From assembly GCF_020360975.1 (NCBI RefSeq), contig NW_025408678.1:2232001-2296000 (forward strand): 64,000 nucleotides of DNA. Direction: 5' to 3'. Source of the DNA: Hirsutella rhossiliensis. Lineage: Eukaryota; Ascomycota; Sordariomycetes; Hypocreales; Ophiocordycipitaceae. Position numbers and translations under genes: made by a program. The number at the start of each line of letters is the position of its first letter. Position 1 is the stretch's first letter. The notes beneath the pieces were generated by a model, which saw nothing but the letters and a program-made list of their open reading frames with translations, was not told the DNA's origin and made no database searches. Positions 24,901 through 34,941 of the stretch are shown here, piece by piece.

Positions 24901-27884
24901 ATATATAGTAGTTTAGGTAGACCTTAATAGTACCTAAGTCCTTTTATAGGGTTAGGAAGGAAGCGACTATATATTAGATCTTTTCTATAAATATAGGGTC
25001 TTAATTATAGATTTTAACGTTCTTTAAAGTAGTTATTTCTAAGAGGCTATAGTCTTATAAAATCCTAATCTTATAGTTTAGAGTCTATTTATATATCTAT
25101 AAAAGGAGTTCCCCTTTAATAGACTTAAGGCTCCCTTCCTCTAAGGTTTCTACTAATAGGTTAGAAACCTAGTATAGGTCGCTATATTTTATAGTCTTTT
25201 ATATAGCTAGCTCTTTAGTTAGAGTTACCTTAGCTAGGGTTTCCCTAAGTAGGTCGATCTATAAAAATAATATTTCGTCGCTAAGGTCTATTAGTATTCT
25301 TAAGTACTATCCTTTCTTAAATCTAATATAGCGAGCGGTAATATTAACCGCTATAACTAAAGTTATACCTTAGATTAAGTTATAGGCTAATAATAGGTCT
25401 CTTAGAAAAAACACTAAGTTATAATCCCTTAGTATATCCTTAATCTATACTAGTAGGCGTTCTATCCTATATATAAGGACGTTAACGTCGGCTTAGTATA
25501 TAACCTAATAATAAATTATATAGCCCTATTAAGTTAAGCGAGCTATAACTATTAGGTTACTATATAAGCTAATAAATCTTATTCCCTTAGAATTTAAGAT
25601 ATTAACTTCGTTTAATACTAAGAAATCTTATCTAAGTAATAATCTTATAGATAGGGTCTAGACTACCTAGGCGCCGATAGTAAATTATCTAACCTTAAAT
25701 CCTATTCCTTATTTTCCTAAGATATTAATTATTAAGGTCGCTTAACCCTTAGTTTAGCTTTTCCTTATACTAAATAGTAAGACCTACTAGGTTATATTAA
25801 GGGTTACGTTATTAAAGTAGTTAAGCTAGTCTTTCTTAATTATAGAGTAAGCTATACTAAAGTCTATATATACGTTTAATAGCTAGTCTAGGCCTTTAGT
25901 TTTAAAGATAAATATCTAAGTATATATAAACTAAGATAGCTTTAATAGATCTAATATTTTAGTTTATAGCGCCGCTCTTATAGTTAGCTAGTTCCTTAGT
26001 ATTCTAAGTAAATAGCTTAGTCTTATAAGTTCTACTTCTATTATATTAAGAATAAATAGGATTTTATCTTTTATTACTTTAGTTTCTTCTCTTATATTAG
26101 CGGTAGTATCCTTATTTTCTAGCTATTTATCCTAAGTAAATAGGATCTAGTTTTATATTTCCTAGGAAAGATAGATCCTGCCCTAGTCGTTAGTTAGTAC
26201 CGCTTAAAGCTAATAGGCAAGGTTAATAATAATTAGGTTTTCCTAAGAGCCCTTCTTTAGTTTTAAATCCTAAGGCTATAGTCTAGTTTAGGGACTAGTT
26301 AACTAGTTTAGTACTAAGCCTATATCTACTTAGTATAGATTATTCTATCTTAATATAGTTATTATATTTCCTTTCTATTAAAATTATCCTTATTCCTAGG
26401 GTTTCTAACTAGTTAGTTTAGCTATAAATAAGATAGAGTTTATTATAGTCTTATTCTTAGTTTCGTATAACCTACCTTATACGCGTCCTTTTATTACGTT
26501 ACTTATCTTCCCTTATAACCTAACCGTTAGCTTAGTTTCTAACTATAGGATAAATTACTTATAGTTATTAATCTAAGTATTAAATAATTCTAAACTAATA
26601 GGTCGGCGGAATAATTCTTATAGTAATACGTTTAGTCGTTAATAGACTAGTATAGTAAGGTACTCTTTTAAGTATAGTATTACTTTTTCTTTTTAGTAGA
26701 GCTTTAATATCTATTTATAAAAGTTAGCTTTATTTATAATATTTAAAGTAGTAAATCGTTTTATTTATAACGATCTTAAAGCTACTTTTAGCTAGATAGT
26801 AAAGCGTTTTTATAGTTTAGTATACTAAGCGGTATATCCTTAGTCTAAGGTATAAAGTATAGCTTAGTTAGATTCGCTAAGATCGCTAAAATACTATTTA
26901 ATAGCGGTTCCGCGGAGTAAGCTAAAGATTAATATCGCTAGTTTATTAGTATATTCCGGTCTATAGATAGCTACCTATTTTAGGGAATCGATAAATCGAT
27001 TAATACTTCTATATATAATCGTTTTCTTAGTTTCTTTAAAGACATTAAACGTTATATTAAAAGGGCTAATAAGGTTAAACTTCCTTATATCTTTTAGTTT
27101 AATATATACTAAGGGTACTTAAGGAGGGTTTATAGTAGTATTATCCCTGGTTTCTCTTACTATAGCTTTTACTAGTAGTTTTATAAGAGCTTCTTTTATA
27201 ATTAGACTTACTAGCTAGTTTACTAAGGTTATTATCGCGAACGTGCCGCTAAGGGTAGTATTATTTAAAGGGTTTTCCTTATTTTATTTATTATAGTTTA
27301 ACGAACTTTTTAACGAACTTTTAAAGCTTTATCCTTTTAATAGAAGTAGTTAAAGTAAGGTAAGGGAAGCTATACTATACCGATTTCTATATAGCTCCGT
27401 TACTTATAGCTAATATTACCTTATTACTAAAACGTATTCTAGGTTATTAATTTATTTTTATAGGCCTTAATAATTAGCTAGGTAGGCTATTAAGTTATAT
27501 TATAAAAGTTCCGCTCTTAATTCTTCTAGGTATTATTCCTACTACTAAGGTAAGCGATCTAGCTATCTTTTATTTTTATAGGTACTTAATAGGAAATATC
27601 CTAGAAATAAGTATCTTTTTTACTACTAATAAAAGCTCTATAATACTTAAGCTTTAATACGTTAAAGTTCTACTTTTATCTAGAGTTCCCTAAGTATTTC
27701 TTTTATAAAAAGAGATTAAGAAGCCGGTATTTATTAGTATATAAGTAAGAGCTTTCTTCCTAAGAAGATATTAAGGTTTATAGGTCGAGGTTAACTTATC
27801 CCTTTCCTTATTCTTTATCTTTTATTCTATTAAATATAAACTTTAAGAGAATAGATAGTTAAGGGAATTAGAATTACTACTATT

Positions 27885-28590
27885 TATTATATACTAGTCC
27901 CTTAGTATAAGGCTAGTATATTAACCTTACCGTTTACCTAGATCTAGTATAGGTCTAATAGGTAATTAAATAGACTAGCTACTATATATAATTAAATATA
28001 TTATATAAACTAGCTACTATATATTATTACGCGCATTAAATATAAACTAGCTACTAGTCTTATAAGTTAAAGTAAGAGTAGTAATAACTATTTATATTCT
28101 TTTCTACCCGCTTAAGATTTAGCGGGTTCTCTATCCTTTATATATACTATAGCGAGCGTAAGACCTTACTTAGGGCTTTAACTAAGTAATATCTTAACCT
28201 TATAATCGTATAATAGTAATATAGCGTATTAGCGGTATTTCCTAGTATTCTCCCTAAGTAGGCATAGGTATTTCTCTATAATTTCCCTATAATATTCTTA
28301 TAATAACTTCTTAAGGAAATATTAATATAGTCCTTAAGGAACTATTATTACTTAGGAAATCATAGTATATTCCTTATATAATATATTCCTAAGGGAAATC
28401 TCTATAAAATGTCTATATAATCTACTTAGTTATTATTTCTAGGATTTCTAGGTAATTTCCTAGATTTTACTTAGTAGCTTTTAGGTTCCTTTTTTTATAG
28501 GGAGCCTTAAGGAGTTAAGGGTAACTTCCTTAAAGGAAGTAAATATTATTATAAGTACCTAGATTATTAACTATAAGGTATCCTATAATA
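27885..28590 (-). repeat. 5' LTR of Gypsy-B (706 bp)
   Basis: Partner of 18379-19084, with the same length and ends. The right-hand target copy TAAAA follows at 28591-28595. Confidence 0.9.
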
Positions 28591-28595
28591 TAAAA

Positions 28596-28921
28596 TAAGT
28601 CTAAGGAACTTAACTAACTATTAATAAAAGATATACTTTAATAGTTTTATATAGAGCTTTATAGCCCTTAGCCTTTTTATTACTTATCTTAAGTATTTAA
28701 TATATTCTTCTTTTATTTTAAAGTATATAAAGATATTATTAAGGTAAACTATATAGATTACATTTATAAGCCCTTTAAGCGCTTAATAGATATAGCTTTA
28801 AAATATAGCTAATATATTAGTAAGTTTAAAGGGTATTACTAGGTATTCGAAATATCTATAATATATTTAAAAAGTAGTCTTTTATTTATCTTCTTCTTAA
28901 ATTTAAATATATTAATATATA
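28596..28921 (-). pseudogene. Gypsy-A reverse transcriptase, catalytic part, RIP-mutated
   Basis: The minus strand gives YFEYLIMPFGLTN at about 28860-28820 and VYLNNIFIY at about 28750-28725, the gypsy RT active site YLDDI with both Asp codons converted to Asn. The frame continues across the Copia-C insertion into 34534 once one copy of the ATATA duplication is removed. This ties these pieces to one interrupted polymerase. Confidence 0.85.
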
Positions 28922-29120
28922 TGTCGGGAGGTCTATACTACAGTAACGCAATGGGTTGTATTCAAGATGTCTTGCTAGGAAGGGAGGAAAGGGAATGAGG
29001 GGGCACACTACGTGCCCTTTATACACGGATCCCCGAGGTCCATACACGTGACGCTAAGGGTCACGTGTGCGTGTGCACCTCCCTTACAATCCTACTATAG
29101 CTATATGCTACATTCCCACA
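28922..29120 (-). repeat. 3' LTR of Copia-C (199 bp)
   Basis: It differs from the other LTR by two G-to-A changes in TpG context (CTATACTACAG here, CTGTACTGCAG at 34336-34346), one G fewer or more in a G run, and a 4-base GTGC-type length difference. The two substitutions are of RIP type. Confidence 0.95.
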
Positions 29121-29199
29121 CTGGCAAATCTTCTTTATCGCTGCAATCGCAGCAGCAGCAGGTGCGGGAGCGTAGCAGCAACCGCAAGGGTGCGAAAAG

Positions 29200-29800
29200 A
29201 GTGACGGTTCGAGCGGCAGCTAGCGGGAGGGCGTTCGACTGATCCTTCTATCCTAATCGTAAGGCTATTCGTATCGACGAGGCGTTCGAGGGCGCGGTTA
29301 GGCGATGCCTTTGTCATAGCATCTGCTGGGTTGTCTGCGCCGTTAATCCAGCGGATTTCTGTGATCTCACGCCTTTCGTAGGATTGACGTAGGGCCATGA
29401 TATCTATCATCAATCGCTTCTCCTTCGTTGTGCCTAGCTTAACGAGGCACTCGTAGAGGGAAAAAGAGTCGGTGCAAACGATTAGGGGGATAGGGGGAAG
29501 ATTGAGGCGGTCTGTGATCTTCCGTATCGTCGTTGTTAGTGATATCCCAATATCGAATCCGTTGACCATGCCGTAGATCTCTGATGCTAGCACGCTTCGG
29601 GGGACCTCTTACACTTCGTTGAGCTCCAATGGAGGACATTGCCCTTGATCCCGAATTGGTCTTTGGTACGTGCGGTCTCGGTCTCATTGACTAGGGCAAT
29701 GACGAAGCCTAGCTGTGACGATAGGTCCTTATTGTTCGCAAAGGAACCGTCGGTAAAGACGATAAGCTTGGCATTGGCGAGGTCAATAGGGATATACGTT
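29200..29800 (-). pseudogene. Copia-C RNase H
   Basis: The expected acidic positions are visible on the minus strand: TDGSFANN (about 29755-29732), ASEIYGM (about 29587-29567), CTDSFSLYE (about 29480-29454), and the copia-typical NPADAMTKA near 29320-29295. The first motif lies in a different frame from the rest; the frame change is near 29590-29610. RNase H would degrade the RNA strand of the RNA/DNA hybrid during reverse transcription. Broken, so not functional as a single chain. Confidence 0.85.
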
Positions 29801-30700
29801 AGGCCTCGCTGCTGGTGGTCTTTCTGCCATTGAAGCCGCTTGTTGAGGGTCGTGCAATCCTCTTCCGTAGGGGTTTGGACCTGGGCAGCAATAGAGATGT
29901 CGAATGAGGCCTCTGGTTGACAGATTGAAGCCACATACGCGCCACGGGCACGCTGTTCCACGTACTGTTGGGCTCGATCGTATGCCTTGATGTCGATGGG
30001 TTCGATCTTGGCTGCTTGACCCTTTTGTTGAAGCAGTAGAGCGTTGTGGAAAGTGGTGTCTTGGAGGGTTATCTTTGCACCGTTGAAGTCAATGCTAGTA
30101 CCCGGGGTCATCGTTGTCTTCGGCTTTGCCCGAAATTGTGCCTTTACGAGTTCCGCTTCCTCTAGCGCGGAAAAACGTTGTGTGCCAAGCATAAGGGTAT
30201 CGTCAGTCTGCATTCCCACAATCCCAAAGTTATCAGGTCCCTTATTCGTAATTAGGAAGCATAGGTCGTAGGTTGATGTGGACATGTCGAGGTTATCGAC
30301 ATGATGCCCGTGATAGGTTCGAAACCAATGGACTCCGGCCTCCGCAATTCCGTATAGGGCTTAATAACGCGAATGATTGTTCCTTCCGGTATCTTCCTTC
30401 TAATTCGGCGGAAGATGCGTGAGAATGGTGCGGAATAGTTCGGTCTGCGCCTGGGGATACGCTTGTGTGATGTCACGAAGAGAGGGTCATGCCGTGAGAA
30501 AGGAGGTCTGGGGAGATAGCAGAAATAAGCCGTTGACTGACGCGTTGAATTGTCGGGGATTGCGTCAATAGGGTGGTTTTCTCTTGGTTGTGCCCTTGGA
30601 CCACGAGCCTTGACTTCTCGTATGGTTTGGTTTCTTTGCCTTTAACCTCGCGGACCATGCGGGAGCGGAAGATATGATGGTTCCCGTGCTTTGCTTCATT
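29800..30700 (-). pseudogene. Copia-C reverse transcriptase
   Basis: The minus strand contains KSRLVVQGHNQ and TQSPTIQRVSQRL (about 30610-30530) and the active-site region GMQTDDTLML (about 30225-30195). QTDD in place of YVDD is a variant I associate with fungal copia elements. Frame changes occur near 30470 and 30280. Reverse transcriptase would copy the element RNA in a virus-like particle. Confidence 0.85.
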
Positions 30701-30839
30701 GTAGCGTTCGAAGCTAAACACCTCGTACCAATAGATCATCGATCTCCGTGCTATCGGATTCCTCAAAGGGTGCCTGGCGTTGTGATAATGCCTTCGTCCC
30801 GTAGCTTGATGGCTAGTTGGTAGGCATCTTCTTCCTTCT

Positions 30840-31815
30840 TGACTAGGAACGTCGTCTTTGGCTTGTTCTTCGAACCAGGGGCGGCTCGCTTGCGCGGCGC
30901 CGGGGATTAGGAGCAGGAACAGGGGCAGGGGCAGGGGCAGAAACAGGAACAGAATCGCTCGCAGGATCAGAAACAGGAATGTCAGAATCATCCGCAGCAG
31001 CAGCAGCGGGGGCAGGGATCGTCGTCTCGTCGCGGAAATAAGGCTGCACAAGGGTGGAACGGAAGGTCTGGGGTCCGTTGATAGTATCAATTGTGACATT
31101 GGAGCCATCAATTGCACTAATCTTAAAAGGGCCTTGCCAGCCGAGCTTTTCTCCACACTCGGACCTCGCTTTGCAGTGGGAGCGATAGTATAACGCCTGT
31201 TGATGATGGTCCGTTCTTTGTGTGTAAGGCGCCCTGCACTTGCCGCTCTGCTGAGAGCTGACGAAGCATTTTCATCGCTTTCTGGGCTGCGGCAGCCCTT
31301 TTCAGGGTCGTAGCAGAAGGGGGCGAATCTAACGCCATTCGAGGGTAGGCGCCAAAGACTAGGAGCGTAGGGACAATGCCATTTGGCCCTGTTGTGTCGT
31401 TGATGGCTTTGATAGCCATTTGAAGGATCGATTCGGGGATGTGAAGGTCCCGATTTCTGCGTGGAGGATCTCAAACGCACGGCGGAGAGGGGCATGATAT
31501 CTTTCAACCTTTCCAACGGACCAATGTGCTTCCACAGGACTTGCTTGCAGGTTATCCCCATAAGCTTTGCCTCGTTACGGAACTCTAGGAGGCAAAATTG
31601 GTCCCTGCGTCGTGCTTGATAGTATCAGGGGGTCCGAGATATGTGTCTATCCAGAGGGCTCGGAGGGCTTCCCACGTATCCTTTGCTGACATCGATAGGA
31701 GGAACCTGGCTGCTTGGAACGCTGTTGCTGTATCTACCACGTGCAAGACGGGGCGTTGAGGGGTTCCAAGGTAGAGCACATCAGCGACGATTTCGTAGTT
31801 GAATTCCTGGTCATC
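30840..31815 (-). pseudogene. Copia-C integrase and Pro/Ala-rich linker
   Basis: Minus-strand VLHVVDTATAFQAARF (about 31755-31708) and DTIKHDAGTNF (about 31620-31588) carry two Asp of the integrase D,D,E triad. A frame change follows near 31585. A linker rich in Ser, Pro, Ala and Asp (about 31000-30890, SAPAPAPVPAPNPRRRASE) separates integrase from RT. The strongly hydrophobic Leu-rich frame in the same DNA is only the shifted reading of this linker. Confidence 0.8.
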
Positions 31816-31817
31816 CT

Positions 31818-32444
31818 TTAGGTGAATTTGAAGCGTCTTGGAGCTTGAGAGTGCATTTGACAGTGATGACAGAATCTCGAGATGTTCTCTAGGATATCTA
31901 TCGTCACATCGTTGTGGCCAGCTTGCCGTAGGAGGTTGTGAAGTCTTGGGACCGCTGGGTGCCCGAATCGACGATGAAGAGTGCGGATCTCGCTCTCCGT
32001 GAGGAATGCGATAGCGGCCTCGTTGGTCTTAGGTAGGAGGAACCAAGGATGTCCCCATTTGCGGATAACCGGGAGGGTTGTTCGTCCGACAATGGTGTCT
32101 GTAAGGTTGTTGAAATAGATGCCTAGGCGATCCATATCAGCGAGAGAGAGGAGGAAGGGAGTAGGGGTCTTGAGGATATGGAATGTGATCCTTCCGAGAG
32201 GTGTTTTAAGGGCGATAGAGCCGAGGGATAGAATGGCTTCGCCGTTGCCGAATTTGATAGAAGCTTGGCCTGCTGTAGTCTTATCGAGCGTTATAGCAGG
32301 GTCTGCTCGTTGTAGAGCGATGCATTGGTCGTAGCCAGCTGTGGAAACCTTCGCGGCGCCTGTGTCAATTCTAAGTGACAGTGGGCGACGTATTGGTCTC
32401 GGGATCTTTGACGTTCCTCGGCAGTGTGCTTTGTAGACCAACAT
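31818..32444 (-). pseudogene. Copia-C protease and gag-pre-integrase zinc finger
   Basis: A 208-codon minus-strand frame holds the aspartic protease active site IDTGAA (near its residue 27) and, towards the C-terminus, the HHCC-type finger: LHRRFGHP for the two His and FCHHC for the two Cys. The protease would cut the Gag-Pol polyprotein. The frame is separated from gag by a shift near 32380 and from integrase by one near 31815. Confidence 0.88.
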
Positions 32445-34095
32445 CCTTCCTTATTGCAGACGAAGCACTTCTTATTCCACGGGTGGTTGTGGCCGTAACG
32501 GCCTTGTGGGCGGTTAAAGCGTTGACTATTGAAGATTCCCGTGGAGCGTTGTAGCTGCCTCGTTGAGCGTTGCCTCTATACCTTCTATACCCCTTCTGAC
32601 CAAATCTTCCGCGATTGTTGTTGTATCTTCGATCGAGATAGTAGTGGTCATTGGGATCCATATGATCAGATGGTTCCTCGAGGTCTTGATGGTATTGAGG
32701 GCCTCCTTGAAGATAACGAGGCGCTATTCCGCGTGCAAGATGGGTCTCAACGGAAGAGCGAAGATCTGCAAAAGGGCTCGATTCCTTCGGCGGGCTTGAA
32801 TAAAGCGTATTCAAGTTCAGGAACACCGCGGCATGCATTAATAAGCGTTGTACGCAGTGGAACGTTTCCTGCATACGCGTTGCCAAGAGCTCGTTGGCAT
32901 AACTGTAGCTTATCAAGGAGTAGCTGAAGAACCTCGTGTAGGGATTTCGTAGCATTATCGGCACGGAGCTTGTTAAAGGAAATAGTCGTCCATTCAGTAT
33001 AGTAGTGAACGTGGTTAACTTCCGTATCGAAATGTTGCTTGATGCTATCGTATGCCTTGCGGAACGTTGAGGTCCAGTTAATGTGGTCAATGTAGTACGT
33101 TTGGGCTCGGCCAGTAAGGATTCGAGGGAAAAGAGCGTGGAATTGGTCCGGCTTGACCTGAATGTTATAACAGATACTCATAAAGATGCGTAGCTTATCA
33201 TCGAGAAGGTCATAGGGTTCCCCCGTATAGTTCTTCTCTTTGTCCCAGATCTTGGTGAATTTCTGTTGTGTGTCGGCATCGACGATGCCGTTCGGGATGT
33301 CGGCCGGGGGAAGCGTTGTGTACGCTTCGAGGGATGTGGGAGAAGAGGGTTCTGCTAGAACGATGCTCTGTTGCTGGAACTGATAGCTTGTAGGATGTAT
33401 TGTTCGTTGGGGAAGCGTAGCAGTCGTTGTGGGCGGTTCCGCAATTGTCGTAGCGGGAGGAGCAGGGAGCGTCGGAATAGGGCTAACGGCGTGGATGGCT
33501 CCGCCGTGTTGGAGGTGGAGGTTCTGCGTTAGTCGTCTCTCTTTTCTTGTATAGGCCTCCGTTCCTTTATCGAATTGGGTTACCATGAATTCGTTGTCGG
33601 GCCAGGCTGGTGGGTTATCGATCGTCTGTAGGAAGACGAGCTGTGGGATGATGTGGTCACCCTTTTCTCCTGTATAGATACCACGTCTCTTTAAAAGGTA
33701 ACGTAGCTCCTTCGAAATTCCTTTGGCATCTTTCTCCACGTTGCCTCGGTCCACTGTTGGAAGTGATCCTGGAAGAATTCAAGGATATTAGTGCCATGAA
33801 GGTGTACGTTCTCCTCGCATTCTGACATAAATCGTGCGGTATATGTCATAACAGCTATTCTATCTTCCTCTTGTGGCGTGATCTCATCCTCCCATCGGGT
33901 CGGATCGATATCCTGATATTGGGTCTTTGGGATCGTGAGATTTTGGACCAATTCCTTACTTGGTCGAGGAAGGCGTCGTTCCTCGTAGAGGCGGGGTTCG
34001 GGGTTGGGGTCGTGCTTGTCATTGTGAGGGTTGTCACGTAGTTGTCGAATCGTGAGGGCTGTCACGTAGTTGTCGAATCGGCGTTGTGGACGCAC
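32400..34095 (-). pseudogene. Copia-C gag with unusual zinc knuckle
   Basis: Gag is spread over several frames: 34095-33691, 33754-32747, then 32790-32520, then the knuckle frame. The knuckle at 32467-32426 reads CFVCNKEGCWSTKH, that is C-X2-C-X4-C-X4-H, a CCCH order rather than the retroviral CCHC. An Arg/Gly/Tyr-rich stretch precedes it. A 28-bp tandem duplication at 34025-34080, near the N-terminus, is not a multiple of three. Gag would form the particle and bind RNA. Confidence 0.8.
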
Positions 34096-34326
34096 TTACA
34101 CTAATGTAACCGTTAAGTGAAGTTGGAAGGATCTATCAATGGCCTACCGGGAGCTAGTTGGTTGCCGGGTCCGGGTAATCGTAGAGTCCTTGATCTTAGC
34201 ATAGAAACCTCCTCTAGGTCCAACCAGGGCAATATCGCTAGGAATATGGTAGTTGGGCTTTCGAAGGTTGCGTTCTATCTCTTCTTCCTTGCCAATCTGT
34301 GATCGACCAAATCGATCACTGATCAG

Positions 34327-34528
34327 TGTCGGGAGGTCTGTACTGCAGTAACGCAATGGGTTGTATTCAAGATGTCTTGCTAGGAAGGGAGGAAAGGGAA
34401 TGAGGGGCACACTACGTGCCCTTTATACACGGATCCCCGAGGTCCATACACGTGACGCTAAGGGTCACGTGTGCGTGTGTGCGCACCTCCCTTACAATCC
34501 TACTATAGCTATATGCTACATTCCCACA
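34327..34528 (-). repeat. 5' LTR of Copia-C (202 bp)
   Basis: Partner of 28922-29120. Directly inside it the minus strand reads CTGATCAGTGATCGAT, which is partly palindromic and does not match the initiator-tRNA site used by Copia-B and the miniature elements. I cannot assign a primer. Confidence 0.95.
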
Positions 34529-34533
34529 ATATA

Positions 34534-34750
34534 TTCTATATATTAATCTTAGAAAAATACTTAGCTCCTTAATAGCGGTTAATAATCTTTAAAATAAAGG
34601 GTAAAAGGTACTAATTTTTTTATATAACCTAGTTAAGTCTTTAATAGTCTATATATAGCTATAAGGTACTATCCTTCTTTAAAATAAAAAGGATAGGCGC
34701 CCTAGCTAAGCTCTTTAACTCCTAGATTACTTTCCTTTTTATTATATCTT
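34534..34750 (-). pseudogene. Gypsy-A reverse transcriptase, N-terminal part
   Basis: The minus strand reads APILFILKKDSTL at about 34700-34662, the conserved start of gypsy RT (APILFVPKKDG in the family). It joins leftwards to 28921 across Copia-C and rightwards to 40209 across Gypsy-D1. Confidence 0.8.
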
Positions 34751-34755
34751 AGATT

Positions 34756-34941
34756 TATAAGAGTCTTTAACTATTATAAGTTATAGGCTTAGGCTACGGC
34801 CTAAGCTATATAGTTACGTATAGAAGGCCGGATCCTATATATATATATATAGGCTAGCCGCGTATAGGAGAGCTCTATATAGCTTATTAATATTATCTTA
34901 TAAATAGTACTTACGCGTATACCTTTACCTACTCCGTAATA
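34756..34941 (+). repeat. 5' LTR of Gypsy-D1
   Basis: 186 bp, beginning TATAAGAGTCTTTAACTATT and ending CCGTAATA. It contains a TA-repeat tract at about 34830-34852. It matches 40018-40203 and the inverted copy at 56559-56746. Confidence 0.92.

Larger units (their letters stand above)
18379..28590 (-). mobile_element. Gypsy-B, complete 10.2-kb LTR retrotransposon, RIP-mutated
   Basis: Direct terminal repeats of exactly 706 bp (18379-19084 and 27885-28590) are flanked by perfect 5-bp duplications TAAAA (18374-18378, 28591-28595). Polymerase motifs read on the minus strand, including YINNIVIY at about 24380-24402 (YIDDIVIY with both Asp mutated), so the right LTR is the 5' one. Integrase should lie at about 22000-23300 and gag towards 27500. 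Roughly 2.9 kb between integrase and the 3' LTR (19085-22000) is extra for this family and contains a miniature LTR element. All frames carry RIP stops. The element sits inside Gypsy-A. Confidence 0.9.
28922..34528 (-). mobile_element. Copia-C, recent Ty1/copia insertion, not RIP-saturated but frameshifted
   Basis: LTRs of 199 bp (28922-29120) and 202 bp (34327-34528), TG...CA ends and perfect 5-bp duplications ATATA (28917-28921, 34529-34533) define a 5.6-kb element. CpA and TpG are plentiful, in sharp contrast to both flanks. The minus strand reads gag (about 34095-32400), protease, gag-pre-integrase, integrase, RT and RNase H in the normal copia order. At least six frame changes break the polyprotein, so it is not autonomous. 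It is inserted in the RT of Gypsy-A. Confidence 0.95.

Noticed and set aside
30473..31561. A 362-codon minus-strand frame with a very hydrophobic Leu/Phe-rich stretch, looking like a membrane protein
   Set aside because: The hydrophobic stretch is the shifted reading of the Ser/Pro/Ala/Asp-rich linker between integrase and RT of Copia-C; the flanks read as integrase and RT pieces.
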